Shown here piece after piece: positions 19,324 through 29,900 of a DNA stretch of 64,000 bases. The notes beneath the pieces are model-generated. The model made no database searches. It had not been told where the DNA came from and was given only the letters and a program-made list of their open reading frames with translations. How positions within the stretch are numbered: position 1 is the stretch's first letter; each line of letters begins with the position of its first letter. The stretch comes from Chondrinema litorale (GTDB lineage: Bacteria > Bacteroidota > Bacteroidia > Cytophagales > Flammeovirgaceae): assembly GCF_026250525.1 (NCBI RefSeq), contig NZ_CP111063.1, positions 36,319-100,318 of the forward strand. The letters run 5' to 3'. The position numbers and the translations under genes are program-made.

Positions 19324-20715
19324 ATGAAAAACAAAAATTACCTTATCCTTCTTTCTTTAATAGTAAGCTTATTTGGAACAGCCTGTTCTTCTAAAAAAGA
19401 AGAGATTAAAGAAGATGAACAACCAAAAATGGAAACAGTAAACTACCTCGAAGAAAGTGAAACAGCCAAAGCTGCCAGAATGGAATGGTGGCAAGATGCA
19501 CGCTTTGGTATGTTTATTCATTGGGGATTGTATGCTGTACCTGCGGGAGAATGGAATGGAACCAAAAGCGACAATATTGGAGAATGGATTATGGATCACC
19601 TCCACATTCCGATTGCAGAATATGAAAAGTTTGCTGGAGAGTTTAATCCTGTAAAGTTTAATGCAGAACAGTGGGTTTCAATTGCCAAGAATGCAGGCAT
19701 GAAATACATTGTAATTACATCTAAACATCATGATGGTTTTGCGCTTTGGGATTCTAAAGTAAGCGAGTGGGATGTAATGGATGCTTCTCCTTATAAAAAA
19801 GACATTTTAAAAGCTTTGGCTGATGCTTGCGAGAAAGAAGGTATAAAACTGTGTTTTTATCATTCTATTATGGATTGGCACCATCCAGATGCGCAGTCTA
19901 TCTTCGAACCAAACTACAATACTGGTAGAGAAGATTCTGTGCTAAGCGAAAACTTTCCAAGATACTTAGAGAACTACATGAAACCGCAAATCAAAGAGTT
20001 GTTGACAAACTATGGCGATATTGGTGTAATGTGGTTTGATGGGGAGTGGGTACCAGAGTATACTAGCGAAATGGGCAAAGATGTATATCAATACATCAGA
20101 GAAATAAAGCCTGATGTTATTATTAATAATAGAGTTGATAAAGGTAGACAAGGAATGAATGGGATGGATAAAGAAGGCGATTTTGCGGGTGATTTTGGAA
20201 CACCAGAACAGGAAATACCAGAAACAGGTATGCCTGGGTTAGATTGGGAATCTTGTATGACCATGAACGATACTTGGGGTTATAAATCTTTTGATGATAA
20301 CTGGAAATCTGATGAAACACTTATTAGAAATCTGGTAGACATTGCTTCTAAGGGTGGTAACTTTCTATTAAATGTAGGCCCTACTGCCGAAGGTGAAATT
20401 CCAACACCAAGTGTGGAGAGATTGCAAGCCATGGGAGAATGGATGAAAGTAAATGGAGAATCTATTTATGGTACTACAGCCAGCCCAGTAGAAGCACCTG
20501 ACTGGGGCAGAATAACTAAAAAAGGAAATACACTTTACTTACATGTTTTTAACTGGCCTGCAAATGGCAAACTGGATATAAGCAACATTGGTGGTACTGC
20601 TACAAAAGCAACACTTATGGCAGACAGTTCAGAATTGAGTATAAGCGATACTTCAATTGATTTACCTGCTGCTGCGCCAGATAAAATTTGCAGTGTTATT
20701 AAAGTAGAAATATAG
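19324..20715 (+). CDS. GH29 alpha-L-fucosidase (lipoprotein)
   Basis: A 463-residue glycoside hydrolase of family 29, a retaining exo-alpha-L-fucosidase. The leader MKNKNYLILLSLIVSLFGTA ends in a lipobox with Cys21. Family hallmarks: WWQDARFGMFIHWGLYAVPA (His66 in HWG), KHHDGFALWDS at 134-144 and the nucleophile region GVMWFDGEW with Asp239. A C-terminal beta-sandwich begins near residue 375. It would remove terminal fucose from glycans at the cell surface or in the periplasm. GH29 enzymes often act on host or algal glycans; with GH92 and GH130 about 14 kb away a complex glycan is a fair guess. The YdeP-type gene follows 38 bases later. Confidence 0.95.
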   Translation: MKNKNYLILLSLIVSLFGTACSSKKEEIKEDEQPKMETVNYLEESETAKAARMEWWQDARFGMFIHWGLYAVPAGEWNGTKSDNIGEWIMDHLHIPIAEYEKFAGEFNPVKFNAEQWVSIAKNAGMKYIVITSKHHDGFALWDSKVSEWDVMDASPYKKDILKALADACEKEGIKLCFYHSIMDWHHPDAQSIFEPNYNTGREDSVLSENFPRYLENYMKPQIKELLTNYGDIGVMWFDGEWVPEYTSEMGKDVYQYIREIKPDVIINNRVDKGRQGMNGMDKEGDFAGDFGTPEQEIPETGMPGLDWESCMTMNDTWGYKSFDDNWKSDETLIRNLVDIASKGGNFLLNVGPTAEGEIPTPSVERLQAMGEWMKVNGESIYGTTASPVEAPDWGRITKKGNTLYLHVFNWPANGKLDISNIGGTATKATLMADSSELSISDTSIDLPAAAPDKICSVIKVEI

Positions 20716-20753
20716 GCTAATTCGCAGCCTTAATTTCTGGAACTATAATATTT

Positions 20754-23051
20754 ATGGAAAAAAATAAATTAAGAAAGGTTTCAGCAACCGGACCAATTAA
20801 ACACACAGGAATCACACTAAAAGAACCAGCCGATTATGCTGCTGGTATTCCCGGAGTTAAGGCTGCATTATCGCATACATTTAAAGAAATGGGAGTGGTT
20901 AAATCACTCTCTACACTTTCTCACATGAACCAAAAAGAAGGGTTTGATTGTCCAGGTTGTGCTTGGCCTGACCCAGACCACCGATCTAATTTGGGTGAAT
21001 ATTGTGAGAATGGAGCCAAAGCATTAGCCGAAGAAGCGACAAGCAAAAGGGTTGATGCAGATTTTTTTAGCAAACACAGTGTTGAAGAACTTTCTGAATG
21101 GACTGACTTTGAGATTGGTAAAAGTGGTAGAATTACAGAACCATTTTTATTAAAGCCAGACAGTAGCCATTACGAACCCATCACTTGGGAAGAAGCTTTT
21201 CAATTAACTGCAAAACATCTCAAAGAATTAGATTCCCCAGACGAAGCCATTTTTTACACTTCAGGCAGGTCGAGTAATGAAGCTGCTTTTTTATATGGTT
21301 TGTTTTCCAGGGCATTGGGCACCAACAATATGCCCGACTGTTCTAACATGTGCCATGAGTCAAGCGGAGTAGCTTTGTCAGAAACTTTAGGAATTGGTAA
21401 AGGTTCTGTCACCATCGAAGACTTTGAGAAAGCGGAAGTAGTAATGGTGATTGGACAGAATCCCGGGACAAACCACCCAAGAATGCTTTCGGCTTTGCAA
21501 AAATGTAAGAAGCAAGGAGGGAAGATAATTGCCGTAAATCCATTGGAAGAAGCTGGTTTAATCAGATTTAAAAATCCACAACAGGTAGAAGGCATTGCTG
21601 GCGGTGGTACTTCATTGACAGATATTTTTTTACAGGTTAAAGTCAATCAAGATGTACCACTTCTAAAGCTGATTATAAAAAAACTGGCTAAACTTGAGAA
21701 GGAGCAAGGTGGTGTTTTCGATCAGGAATTTATCAAAGAAAAAACCAGTGGCTATGATGCTTTGCTGGCAGATTTAGAAAATTACAATGAAGCTGATCTT
21801 TTAAATCAATGTGGAGTTAGTGCTCAACTCATAGATGAAGCCGTTGAATTATTGACTCAAAAGAAGAAGATTATTATTTGCTGGGCAATGGGTTTAACCC
21901 AACATAAAAATGGAGTTGAAAACATCAAAGAATGTGTAAACCTACTTTTGCTAAAAGGAAGCATTGGTAAACCAGGAGCAGGAACTTGCCCGGTAAGAGG
22001 GCATAGCAATGTGCAGGGAGATAGAACAGTGGGAATTATGCACTATGTGTCTCCTAAATTAAACTCAGCCATTGAAAATACATTTGGTTTTGCTCCACCA
22101 ACTAAAGCAGGTGTAGATGTAGTAAGGGCGATTGAAGCCATGCACGAAGGAAAAACCAAAGTGTTCTTGGCACTAGGTGGTAACTTCTTATCTGCTGCTT
22201 CTGATACATTATATACTGCCGAAGCACTTACGAATTGTGAACTCACAGTTTCTATCAGTACAAAACTCAATCGTACACATTTGGTAACAGGCAAGACTGC
22301 ACTCATTTTACCTACCTTAGGTCGATCTGAAAAAGACATGCAAGGTGCTAACCAAAGATACCTCACAGTAGAGAATAGTATGGGCAAAGTGCATCGGACA
22401 AAGGGCGTTTTAAAACCAGCATCAGGAAACCTAAAAAGTGAACCAGAAATAGTTGCAGGCATAGCAAATGCCTATTTTGGTACTAATCATCAAGTGGAAT
22501 GGAAAAGACTCGGAACAGATTACGAATTACTCCGTACTAAAATGGAGCAAGTATTAAATGGTTTTAATAATTATTCGAATCGATCTGCTTCTACAGGATT
22601 TTATCTTCCTAACAATGCACGAGTGGCAGACTTCTCAAAATTGCCTGATGGCAAAGCACAGTTTTCTGTATGTAAGTTACCTCAACACAAATTAAGTAAT
22701 GATGAGTTTTTGTTGATGACGATTCGCTCTCATGATCAATTTAACACTACTATATATGGTCTAAATGATAGATACAGAGGGATTCACAATGAGCGCAGAG
22801 TGGTTTTTATGAATGAAAGAGATATGCAAAAAGCAGGTCTAGCAAAAATGGATCACATAAACCTGATGAGCTACTACGAAGGGATTGAAAGAAAAGCGGA
22901 AAACTTTTTGGTGATACCTTATAATATTCCTCAGGGAAACTTAGCTGCCTATTTCCCAGAAACCAATATTTTAGTACCTCATAACCACTTTGCAGATAAA
23001 AGTTATACCCCAATTAGTAAGTCTGTACAAGTAAAAGTTGCAAAGATATAA
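20754..23051 (+). CDS. FdhF/YdeP-family molybdopterin oxidoreductase
   Basis: A 765-residue protein of the formate-dehydrogenase-alpha-like YdeP family. The N-terminal GFDCPGCAWPDPDHR motif (Cys66, Cys69) is diagnostic. Molybdopterin-binding blocks follow: FYTSGRSSNEAAFLYGLFSR, NMCHESSGVALSETLGIGKG, VVMVIGQNPGTNHPRM and GKPGAGTCPVRGHSNVQGD. The C-terminal dinucleotide-binding domain has FLLMTIRSHDQFNTTIYGL. The iron-sulphur ligands of true formate dehydrogenases are reduced in this family. The reaction is not known; E. coli YdeP has been linked to acid resistance. No fdhD, mobA or moa gene is in the window, so cofactor supply must come from elsewhere. No export signal. It follows GH29 by 38 bases and ends at a terminator. 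Confidence 0.92.
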   Translation: MEKNKLRKVSATGPIKHTGITLKEPADYAAGIPGVKAALSHTFKEMGVVKSLSTLSHMNQKEGFDCPGCAWPDPDHRSNLGEYCENGAKALAEEATSKRVDADFFSKHSVEELSEWTDFEIGKSGRITEPFLLKPDSSHYEPITWEEAFQLTAKHLKELDSPDEAIFYTSGRSSNEAAFLYGLFSRALGTNNMPDCSNMCHESSGVALSETLGIGKGSVTIEDFEKAEVVMVIGQNPGTNHPRMLSALQKCKKQGGKIIAVNPLEEAGLIRFKNPQQVEGIAGGGTSLTDIFLQVKVNQDVPLLKLIIKKLAKLEKEQGGVFDQEFIKEKTSGYDALLADLENYNEADLLNQCGVSAQLIDEAVELLTQKKKIIICWAMGLTQHKNGVENIKECVNLLLLKGSIGKPGAGTCPVRGHSNVQGDRTVGIMHYVSPKLNSAIENTFGFAPPTKAGVDVVRAIEAMHEGKTKVFLALGGNFLSAASDTLYTAEALTNCELTVSISTKLNRTHLVTGKTALILPTLGRSEKDMQGANQRYLTVENSMGKVHRTKGVLKPASGNLKSEPEIVAGIANAYFGTNHQVEWKRLGTDYELLRTKMEQVLNGFNNYSNRSASTGFYLPNNARVADFSKLPDGKAQFSVCKLPQHKLSNDEFLLMTIRSHDQFNTTIYGLNDRYRGIHNERRVVFMNERDMQKAGLAKMDHINLMSYYEGIERKAENFLVIPYNIPQGNLAAYFPETNILVPHNHFADKSYTPISKSVQVKVAKI

Positions 23052-23074
23052 GTACCTTTTGTCGTCAAAATGGC

Positions 23075-23106
23075 AAAAAAGCTGCAATTTTTTGCGGCTT
23101 TTTCTT
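23075..23106 (+). terminator. Intrinsic terminator after the YdeP-like gene
   Basis: AAAAAAGCTGCAA (23075-23087), loop TTTT and TTGCGGCTTTTT (23092-23103) form a long stem with one T-G wobble, followed by more T residues. It closes the GH29-YdeP unit. Confidence 0.85.
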
Positions 23107-23144
23107 TTTATTCCAGAAATATTTTTACTTTTAGTTCACACTAA

Positions 23145-23158
23145 TGTGATATTTCACA
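23145..23158. promoter_or_regulatory. TGTGA-N4-TCACA dyad upstream of the haloperoxidase gene
   Basis: TGTGATATTTCACA at 23145-23158 is an inverted repeat of 5-bp arms with a 4-base spacer, 50 bases before the next start codon; a further TCACA lies at 23136-23140. It resembles a CRP/FNR-type site but the spacing is not the standard one. Role inferred. Confidence 0.35.
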
Positions 23159-23207
23159 CAGTATCCTAGTAGTCCAGCAGTTTTACTAACTCATTAAACA
23201 TATATCT

Positions 23208-24704
23208 ATGAATAAAAGAATACTTACTATACTTTTATTGGTGGCTCTCTTTAATGCATGTAATAGTCACAATACTAATGATGGAAAAAAGATTGACGCT
23301 ATAAATGTAAATGATTCAACAAAAACTGGCGTAAACAATCTTGCATATAAATGGGGAAAAGTAGTGCTTGAAGCTACTGCTAGAGATACTGAAAAGTTTA
23401 AGCCCAGACCAACTATATCTTCAAGAATGCTTGGTATGGTGTTTATATCCATTTTTGATGCTTGGGCACATTACGATGAAAAAGCAATTCCAGTTTATTC
23501 TGCCGACATAGAAAAAAGGCCTGTAACAGAACATACACTGGAAAACAAAGAGATTGCGATTAGCTACGCTGCTTATAGAGCATTGAATGAATATTTCTAC
23601 TCAGACTCAACATTTTTTACAGATTTTATGGTCGATTTGGGTTTAGACCCGAAAGATAATTCACTAGATCCTACTTCACCAGTAGGTATTGGTAACCTTG
23701 CTGCAAAAAATGTAATCGAAAAAAGGAAAAATGATGGGTCTAATCAATATGGTGATGTACCTGGTTCAGATGGAACACCTTATTCAGATTACACCAATTA
23801 TAAACCGGTAAATACACCAGAGAAAAATGTAGACATTAAAAGATGGCAGCCGAAATATTTTGCTGATGGCAAAGGTGGATTTTTTGCTCCTCCATGTCTT
23901 ACTCCTTACTGGCAAAATGTTGAAACCTTTGGTTTAGAAAGTTCTGATCAATTTAGGCCGGCAGCTCCTCCAGCTATCGGTTCAGAACAATTAAAAAAAG
24001 AAGTTCAAGAAGTAGTCGATCTACAGGCTAATCTTACAGATGAAGACAAAGCTTTAGTGGAGTTTATGCGTGATGGGCCAAAGTCTGTGCAGCAAGCAGG
24101 TCACTGGTTAATTTTATCTCAGGTAGTTTCTGAGAGAGATCAGCACACTTTGGATGAAGATGTAAAAATGTACTTTTATAATCAGACAACAGCGATGGAT
24201 GCATTTATTGCTTGTTGGGATTCTAAAATGTATTATGATTTTGCAAGACCATATGCTTTAGTACACGACCAATTTGCCAGTAAGGATATAACTGGTTGGG
24301 CAGGTCCAGAAAAAGGGATGGTTACTTTAAAAGGAGAACAATGGAGACCGTATTCACCAGATGTATTTTTATGCCCTCCATTTCCAGGATACGTTTCTGG
24401 GCATAGTAGCATAAGTGGAGCATGTGCAGAAGCACTAAAGTTGTTTACTGGTAGTGATGAGTTCGGTTTTGAAGTTCAATTAGTAGCAGGTATACTTACA
24501 GAGCCAGATCATGTGGGTGACACGGTAACTTTGAAATTTCCTACATTTACTGAAACAGGAGAAATGGCAGGTATTTCAAGAGTAATGGGAGGCTATCATA
24601 TTCAGGCAGATAATATTGAAGGTCTGGTGTTGGGAAGAAATGTAGCTCACGAAGTGTGGAAAAAATACAAATACCACATCGGGGAATCTGAAAAGGAAAT
24701 CTGA
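23208..24704 (+). CDS. Vanadium-haloperoxidase-like PAP2-superfamily lipoprotein
   Basis: A 498-residue lipoprotein (leader MNKRILTILLLVALFNAC, lipobox Cys18). The three vanadate/phosphate-binding blocks of the vanadium haloperoxidase / acid phosphatase superfamily are present in order: WDSKMYYDFARPY near residue 340 (Lys and Arg-Pro), FPGYVSGHSSISGAC near 392-406 (SGH with catalytic His), and SRVMGGYHIQADNIEG near 455 (SRxxxGxHxxxD). The length suits the haloperoxidase-like branch rather than small phosphatases. Such enzymes oxidise halides with hydrogen peroxide, but some members are phosphatases, so activity must be tested. The next gene starts 38 bases later, with no terminator between. 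Confidence 0.9.
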   Translation: MNKRILTILLLVALFNACNSHNTNDGKKIDAINVNDSTKTGVNNLAYKWGKVVLEATARDTEKFKPRPTISSRMLGMVFISIFDAWAHYDEKAIPVYSADIEKRPVTEHTLENKEIAISYAAYRALNEYFYSDSTFFTDFMVDLGLDPKDNSLDPTSPVGIGNLAAKNVIEKRKNDGSNQYGDVPGSDGTPYSDYTNYKPVNTPEKNVDIKRWQPKYFADGKGGFFAPPCLTPYWQNVETFGLESSDQFRPAAPPAIGSEQLKKEVQEVVDLQANLTDEDKALVEFMRDGPKSVQQAGHWLILSQVVSERDQHTLDEDVKMYFYNQTTAMDAFIACWDSKMYYDFARPYALVHDQFASKDITGWAGPEKGMVTLKGEQWRPYSPDVFLCPPFPGYVSGHSSISGACAEALKLFTGSDEFGFEVQLVAGILTEPDHVGDTVTLKFPTFTETGEMAGISRVMGGYHIQADNIEGLVLGRNVAHEVWKKYKYHIGESEKEI

Positions 24705-24742
24705 TACATAAATTATATAGCGCTTTCATTCACATTTAAAAT

Positions 24743-26794
24743 ATGCTTATGAAGCATAATTACTATCTCTTACTTTTTATATGCCAACTGGCAATATCAC
24801 AAATGGTATTTGCTCAGCATGAAAATGAGTTGATTTATGAAAGTAGTCCATATCTATTGCAACATGCCAACAACCCTGTAGATTGGTATCCTTGGAGTGA
24901 AAAAGCATTAGACAAAGCCCAAAAAGAAGACAAGTTATTGATTATAAGTATCGGTTATGCTGCATGCCATTGGTGCCATGTAATGGAAGAGGAGACTTTT
25001 GAAGATACTACTGTTGCTAATTTTATGAATGAGTATTTTGTGTCTATCAAAGTAGATCGGGAAGAGCGACCAGATATTGATCAAATTTATGTAGATGCTA
25101 GTAGACTAATTACAGGTAATGCAGGTTGGCCACTCAATGTAATAGCATTGCCAGATGGTAAACCAATTTATGTAGTAAGTTATCTACCCAAAGATAAATG
25201 GATGAAAACCCTCGATATTTTTTCTAAAGGGTTTTCAACAGAAAGAGCCAAGTTAGAAGAGCAGGCTGCCATGATTACACAAGGTGTAAAAGAATTAGCT
25301 TACATTCAGGAAGACCCTACTGAGAAAAATGTTAACATGGAGATGTTAAATTCCATGTTTGAAAACATGCAGTCTCAATTCGATTTTCAAAATGGAGGCT
25401 TGAGTGGTTCACCTAAATTTCCAATGCCTGTTACTTTAAGCTATTTGCTAGAGTATTACCATGCAACGAATGATGCTGCTGTATTAGAATTTGTGACATA
25501 CTCATTAGATAACATTGCTTTAGGCGGTTTGTACGATCATCTTGGTGGTGGTTTTGCCAGATATGCTGTAGATGAAGCTTGGGAAGTTCCACACTTCGAA
25601 AAAATGCTTTATGATAATGCACTACTGGTAAAATTGTATACCAATGCTTATAAACTCACAGGAAAAGCGCTCTATAAAAATGTAGTGAATGAGACCCTAG
25701 CTTTTCTGTTAAGTGAGATGAGAGATAGTGAAACCGGTTTGTTTTATAGCTCTCTGAGTGCCGATAGTGAAGGAGATGAGGGGAAATTTTACACATGGAC
25801 TTACAAGGAATTGGTAGAAGTACTAGGGGAGCCAACACCAGAATTTTTAGCGTATTTTCAAATAACTAAAGAAGGTAACTGGGAAAAAGGACAAAATATA
25901 CTTCGCATTGCAAGTGAGCAGTACATTGATCAAAAAATTCAAAGGTTCAATAAGGAAAAACAACTTTTACTAAAGAGTAGAGCAAGCAGAGCATATCCAG
26001 AAATAGACGACAAGCAACTTACCTCATGGAATGCTTTAATGATCGAAGCCTTGGCAAATGCATACAGAACTTTTGGAAACACTGCCTATCTAAAAGCCGC
26101 TGAAAGTAACACTGCTTTCTTAATGCAACACTTTGAAAAAGATAAAAAACTAATCAGAAATTATAAGGAAGGTAAAGTAATTTCTGCATTTCTAGATGAT
26201 TATTCTTACCTCATCAATGCATCTATAACATTGTATCAGGCAACTTTTAATGAGGTTTATCTCAACTATTCAAAAGAGCTGGAAAGTTATACAGAAAAGC
26301 ATTTTAAAGATGATAAATCTGACTTGTATTATTACACGCCAAATGATGGTAAAGAATTGGTTTCCAGACAAATGGAGCTAAGAGATAATATTTTACCTGC
26401 ATCAAATGCCATTATGTGTAAAAATTTACAACTTTTAGGTTGGTATTTTGACGAAGAAAAATACCAAGAGCAAGCCGAAAGCATGATGAGCCATGTAATG
26501 GAAGATATGCTTGAAAACGGAATACATTATGCAAGTTGGGCATCATCTGCTTTGTGGATAGCAGAAGAGCCTTTTGAAGTAGCAATTGTAGGAGAAAACT
26601 ACAAAATTCTTACAGAAAAATTAGACAAGGAATTTCATCCGAATATAGTCTTTTTTGGAGGTAAAAATGAGGGTGTTTTACCATTTATGCAGTACAAATT
26701 GATAGAAGGAGAAACGAATATTTATGTGTGTAGAAAGAAAATTTGTAACAGACCTGTAAAAGAACTGATTCAGGCTAAGAATATGCTCAAGTAG
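24743..26794 (+). CDS. DUF255 (SPATA20/YyaL-like) thioredoxin-fold protein
   Basis: A 683-residue member of the SPATA20/YyaL family. The N-terminal DUF255 thioredoxin-fold domain (about 30-190) has the signature SSPYLLQHANNPVDWYPW and a redox motif CHWCHVM with Cys75 and Cys78. An alpha/alpha-barrel region like those of sugar epimerases and glycosidases follows (GLYDHLGGGFARYAVDE, VPHFEKMLYDNALLVKLY, SWNALMIEALANAYRTFG). The start MLMKHNYYLLLFICQLAISQ begins a probable signal peptide ending near FAQ; most relatives lack one, so export is notable. Function is poorly known; a redox role is likely from the CxxC. It is probably co-transcribed with the haloperoxidase-like gene, which would put two redox proteins outside the cytoplasm together. 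Confidence 0.92.
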   Translation: MLMKHNYYLLLFICQLAISQMVFAQHENELIYESSPYLLQHANNPVDWYPWSEKALDKAQKEDKLLIISIGYAACHWCHVMEEETFEDTTVANFMNEYFVSIKVDREERPDIDQIYVDASRLITGNAGWPLNVIALPDGKPIYVVSYLPKDKWMKTLDIFSKGFSTERAKLEEQAAMITQGVKELAYIQEDPTEKNVNMEMLNSMFENMQSQFDFQNGGLSGSPKFPMPVTLSYLLEYYHATNDAAVLEFVTYSLDNIALGGLYDHLGGGFARYAVDEAWEVPHFEKMLYDNALLVKLYTNAYKLTGKALYKNVVNETLAFLLSEMRDSETGLFYSSLSADSEGDEGKFYTWTYKELVEVLGEPTPEFLAYFQITKEGNWEKGQNILRIASEQYIDQKIQRFNKEKQLLLKSRASRAYPEIDDKQLTSWNALMIEALANAYRTFGNTAYLKAAESNTAFLMQHFEKDKKLIRNYKEGKVISAFLDDYSYLINASITLYQATFNEVYLNYSKELESYTEKHFKDDKSDLYYYTPNDGKELVSRQMELRDNILPASNAIMCKNLQLLGWYFDEEKYQEQAESMMSHVMEDMLENGIHYASWASSALWIAEEPFEVAIVGENYKILTEKLDKEFHPNIVFFGGKNEGVLPFMQYKLIEGETNIYVCRKKICNRPVKELIQAKNMLK

Positions 26795-26959
26795 TGAAAA
26801 TCAAATCTAAAATAAGAAATTACCAATTATGTAAATTGTGTTTTGATCAGGTAATATCTGTTTTTATTCTCAATAATTTTAACTAAACTAGTAACAAAAT
26901 GCATGTTTATGCCGGAAAATGGCAATAACAGGCAAAAAGTCAACCTAAAACTGCAAAAT

Positions 26960-29900
26960 ATGAAGAAGAGTTTTACTATCATCATCTTACTTTTAGTGTT
27001 TTGGTCTTATGCAGACGCCCAAAAACTTTTCACACTACTAAGCCAGAAGAAAACAGGAATTGACTTTATAAATAAAGTAAAGGATGACAAAGAAAAAAGC
27101 ATCCTTATTTATGCAAACTATTATAATGGTGCTGGTGTTGGTGTTGGCGATTTTAATAATGATGGTTTGCAAGATATATATTTTGCGGGCAACCTTTCAG
27201 GTGATGAGTTATTCTTGAACGAAGGGAATTTATCCTTTAAGAATATCACTAAAAAGGCAGGAATTAAAGATAATGGAGGTTGGTCTTCAGGAGTAATAAT
27301 TGCTGATGTTAATCAGGATGGTTTTTCGGATATTTATGTTACTAGAGAATTGTATGATGAACCCGCAGAACTGAGAAAGAATAAATTATATATAAATAAT
27401 GGTGACCTAACTTTTACTGAATCTGCTGAAAAGTATGGTTTAGATGATGACGAACGCTCAAGAAATGCTTCTTTTTTCGATTATGACAAAGATGGTGATT
27501 TAGACATTTTCTTATTAAATCATCCACCAAATCCGGGAAATTATTCCGAGTTAAATGGTGCGGAATTACTGAAAGAAGAATATAGTCCAAGGCTTTATAG
27601 AAATAATGGGCCAGATCAGAAATTTTCAGATGTAACAGAAGAAGCAGGCTTACTCAGAGCAGGGTTTCCTAATAGCGTGGTTACCTGCGACTTAAATAAA
27701 GATGGTTGGATGGATATCTATGTGGCAAATGATTTTACCGCACCAGATTTTCTATATATGAATAATACTGATGGCACTTTTACCGAAATTGTAAAAGATG
27801 CGATGGGGCATATTTCATTTTACAGTATGGGAGTAGATGCGGCAGATATCAACAACGACTCTTGGCCAGACCTAATGGTGGTCGATATGGTTGCTGAAGA
27901 TAACTTCCGATTAAAAGCCAATATGAGTGGGATGGATCCAAGTAAGTTCTGGAAAGTTGTGGCAGATGGAGGCCACTATCAATACATGTATAATACCCTT
28001 CAACTGAACAATGGAAATAATCGATATAGTGATATTGGCCAGATGACAGGTATTTCTTCAACAGATTGGAGTTGGTCTAACCTCATTGCAGATTTCGATA
28101 ATGATGGTCTGAAAGATATTTATGTTACCAATGGATTGTTACGCGATATTAGAAATAGCGATGCAGAAAAAGCTTTTCCAAAATATGTAACAAAAAAGAT
28201 AAACGAATACATCATGGCACATCCCAATGACCCAAATGTGACTAAGCTAGATGTAATCGATATTGATGAAGGACTAAGTTTACTACCATCTGTTAAATTG
28301 CAAAACTATGCATACAAAAACAAAGGAAATCTGGAGTTCGAAAAGGTAATGGATGAGTGGGGTTTAGATGAAAAAACATTTTCAAATGGTGCATGTTATG
28401 CAGATTTAGACAACGACGGTGACCTTGACCTCATCATCAATAATGTAAATGAAAGAGCTTACATTTATCAGAATAATGCCGAAACCAAAACTACAAATAA
28501 CTATTTGAGAGTAAAGGTAAAAGATGGCAAGAACCAATTTCTTTTTGGTACTCAAGTAGAAATCGAAACAGAAGGTGAGAAGCAATATATCGAATACACA
28601 AATGTAAGAGGTATCTATTCTACCAGTGAGAATGTAGCACATTTTGGAATCGGTGAAACTAAAAAAATTGACATATTACGCATTTATTGGACTGATGGCT
28701 CAATTACAGAAAAACATAATGTAAAGGCTAATCAGCTTTTAGAATTCGACAAATCAGAAGAAAAAACAAAACAATATAAAGTAGAAACTCCAGAAGCAAT
28801 CTATCAGAATCTTACTTCTGATGCATCTATTGACTTTGTACATCAAGAAAATGATTTCGACGATTTTGAAAAGCAAGTTTTACTTCCTCATAAAATGTCG
28901 CAGTTTGGCCCTGCATTGGCTGTTGCTGATGTGAATGGCGACGGAATAGACGATTTTTATGTTGGTGGTGCTGCTAACCAAGCAGGAAAAGTATACATCC
29001 AAAATACAGAAGGTATTTTCTCTTCTAAAGATATTATGCCACTTTACGATAAGGCTTGTGAAGATGTAAATGCCTTGTTTTTTGATGCTGATGGAGATGG
29101 AGATATGGATTTATATGTGGCTAGTGGAGGAAACGAACATGAAGAAGGCCATGCTTTATACCAAGATCGTCTGTATTTAAACGACGGGGCAGGTAACTTC
29201 AAAAGAAACTCTAAATCTTTGCCTAAGCTTGTAATTAGCAGTGGTAAAGTAATCGCTCATGACTACGACAAAGATGGAGATCTTGACTTATTTGTAAGTG
29301 GCAGACATAAACCTCAATCTTATCCTGAGCCGGTTTCGAGTTATTTACTTGAAAATGAGGGCGGTATTTTTACGGATGTAACTGAAGCAAAAGCACCGGG
29401 TTTAATCAATATTGGTATGGTGACTGATGCTGTTTGGATGGATATAGAAAATGATGGCTCAACAGAATTGATTTTAGCTGGTGAGTGGATGTCTTTACAA
29501 GTTTTTAAACAAACTGCTGGAAAGTTTGTAAACCAAACCGATGCATATGGACTCAATAACACAACTGGTTGGTGGTATAGTTTAGAAAAAGCCGATTTAG
29601 ATAATGACGGCTATGAAGATTTAATTGTTGGTAATCTTGGCTTAAACTATAAATACAAAACCACACCTACAGAGCCATTTGATGTCCACTTCTACGATTT
29701 CGATAGTAATGGCTCTAAAGATATTGTATTAGGTTATTATAATGATGGGACTCATTTTCCTTTGAGAGGTCGTTCTTGTTCATCGCAGCAGATACCTGAA
29801 ATAAAAAAGAAATTTACTTCTTATAATTTATTTGCCGCAGCAGAACTAGAAGAAGTATATGGAGAAAACAAACTAGAACATGCTTTACATTACGAAGCCC

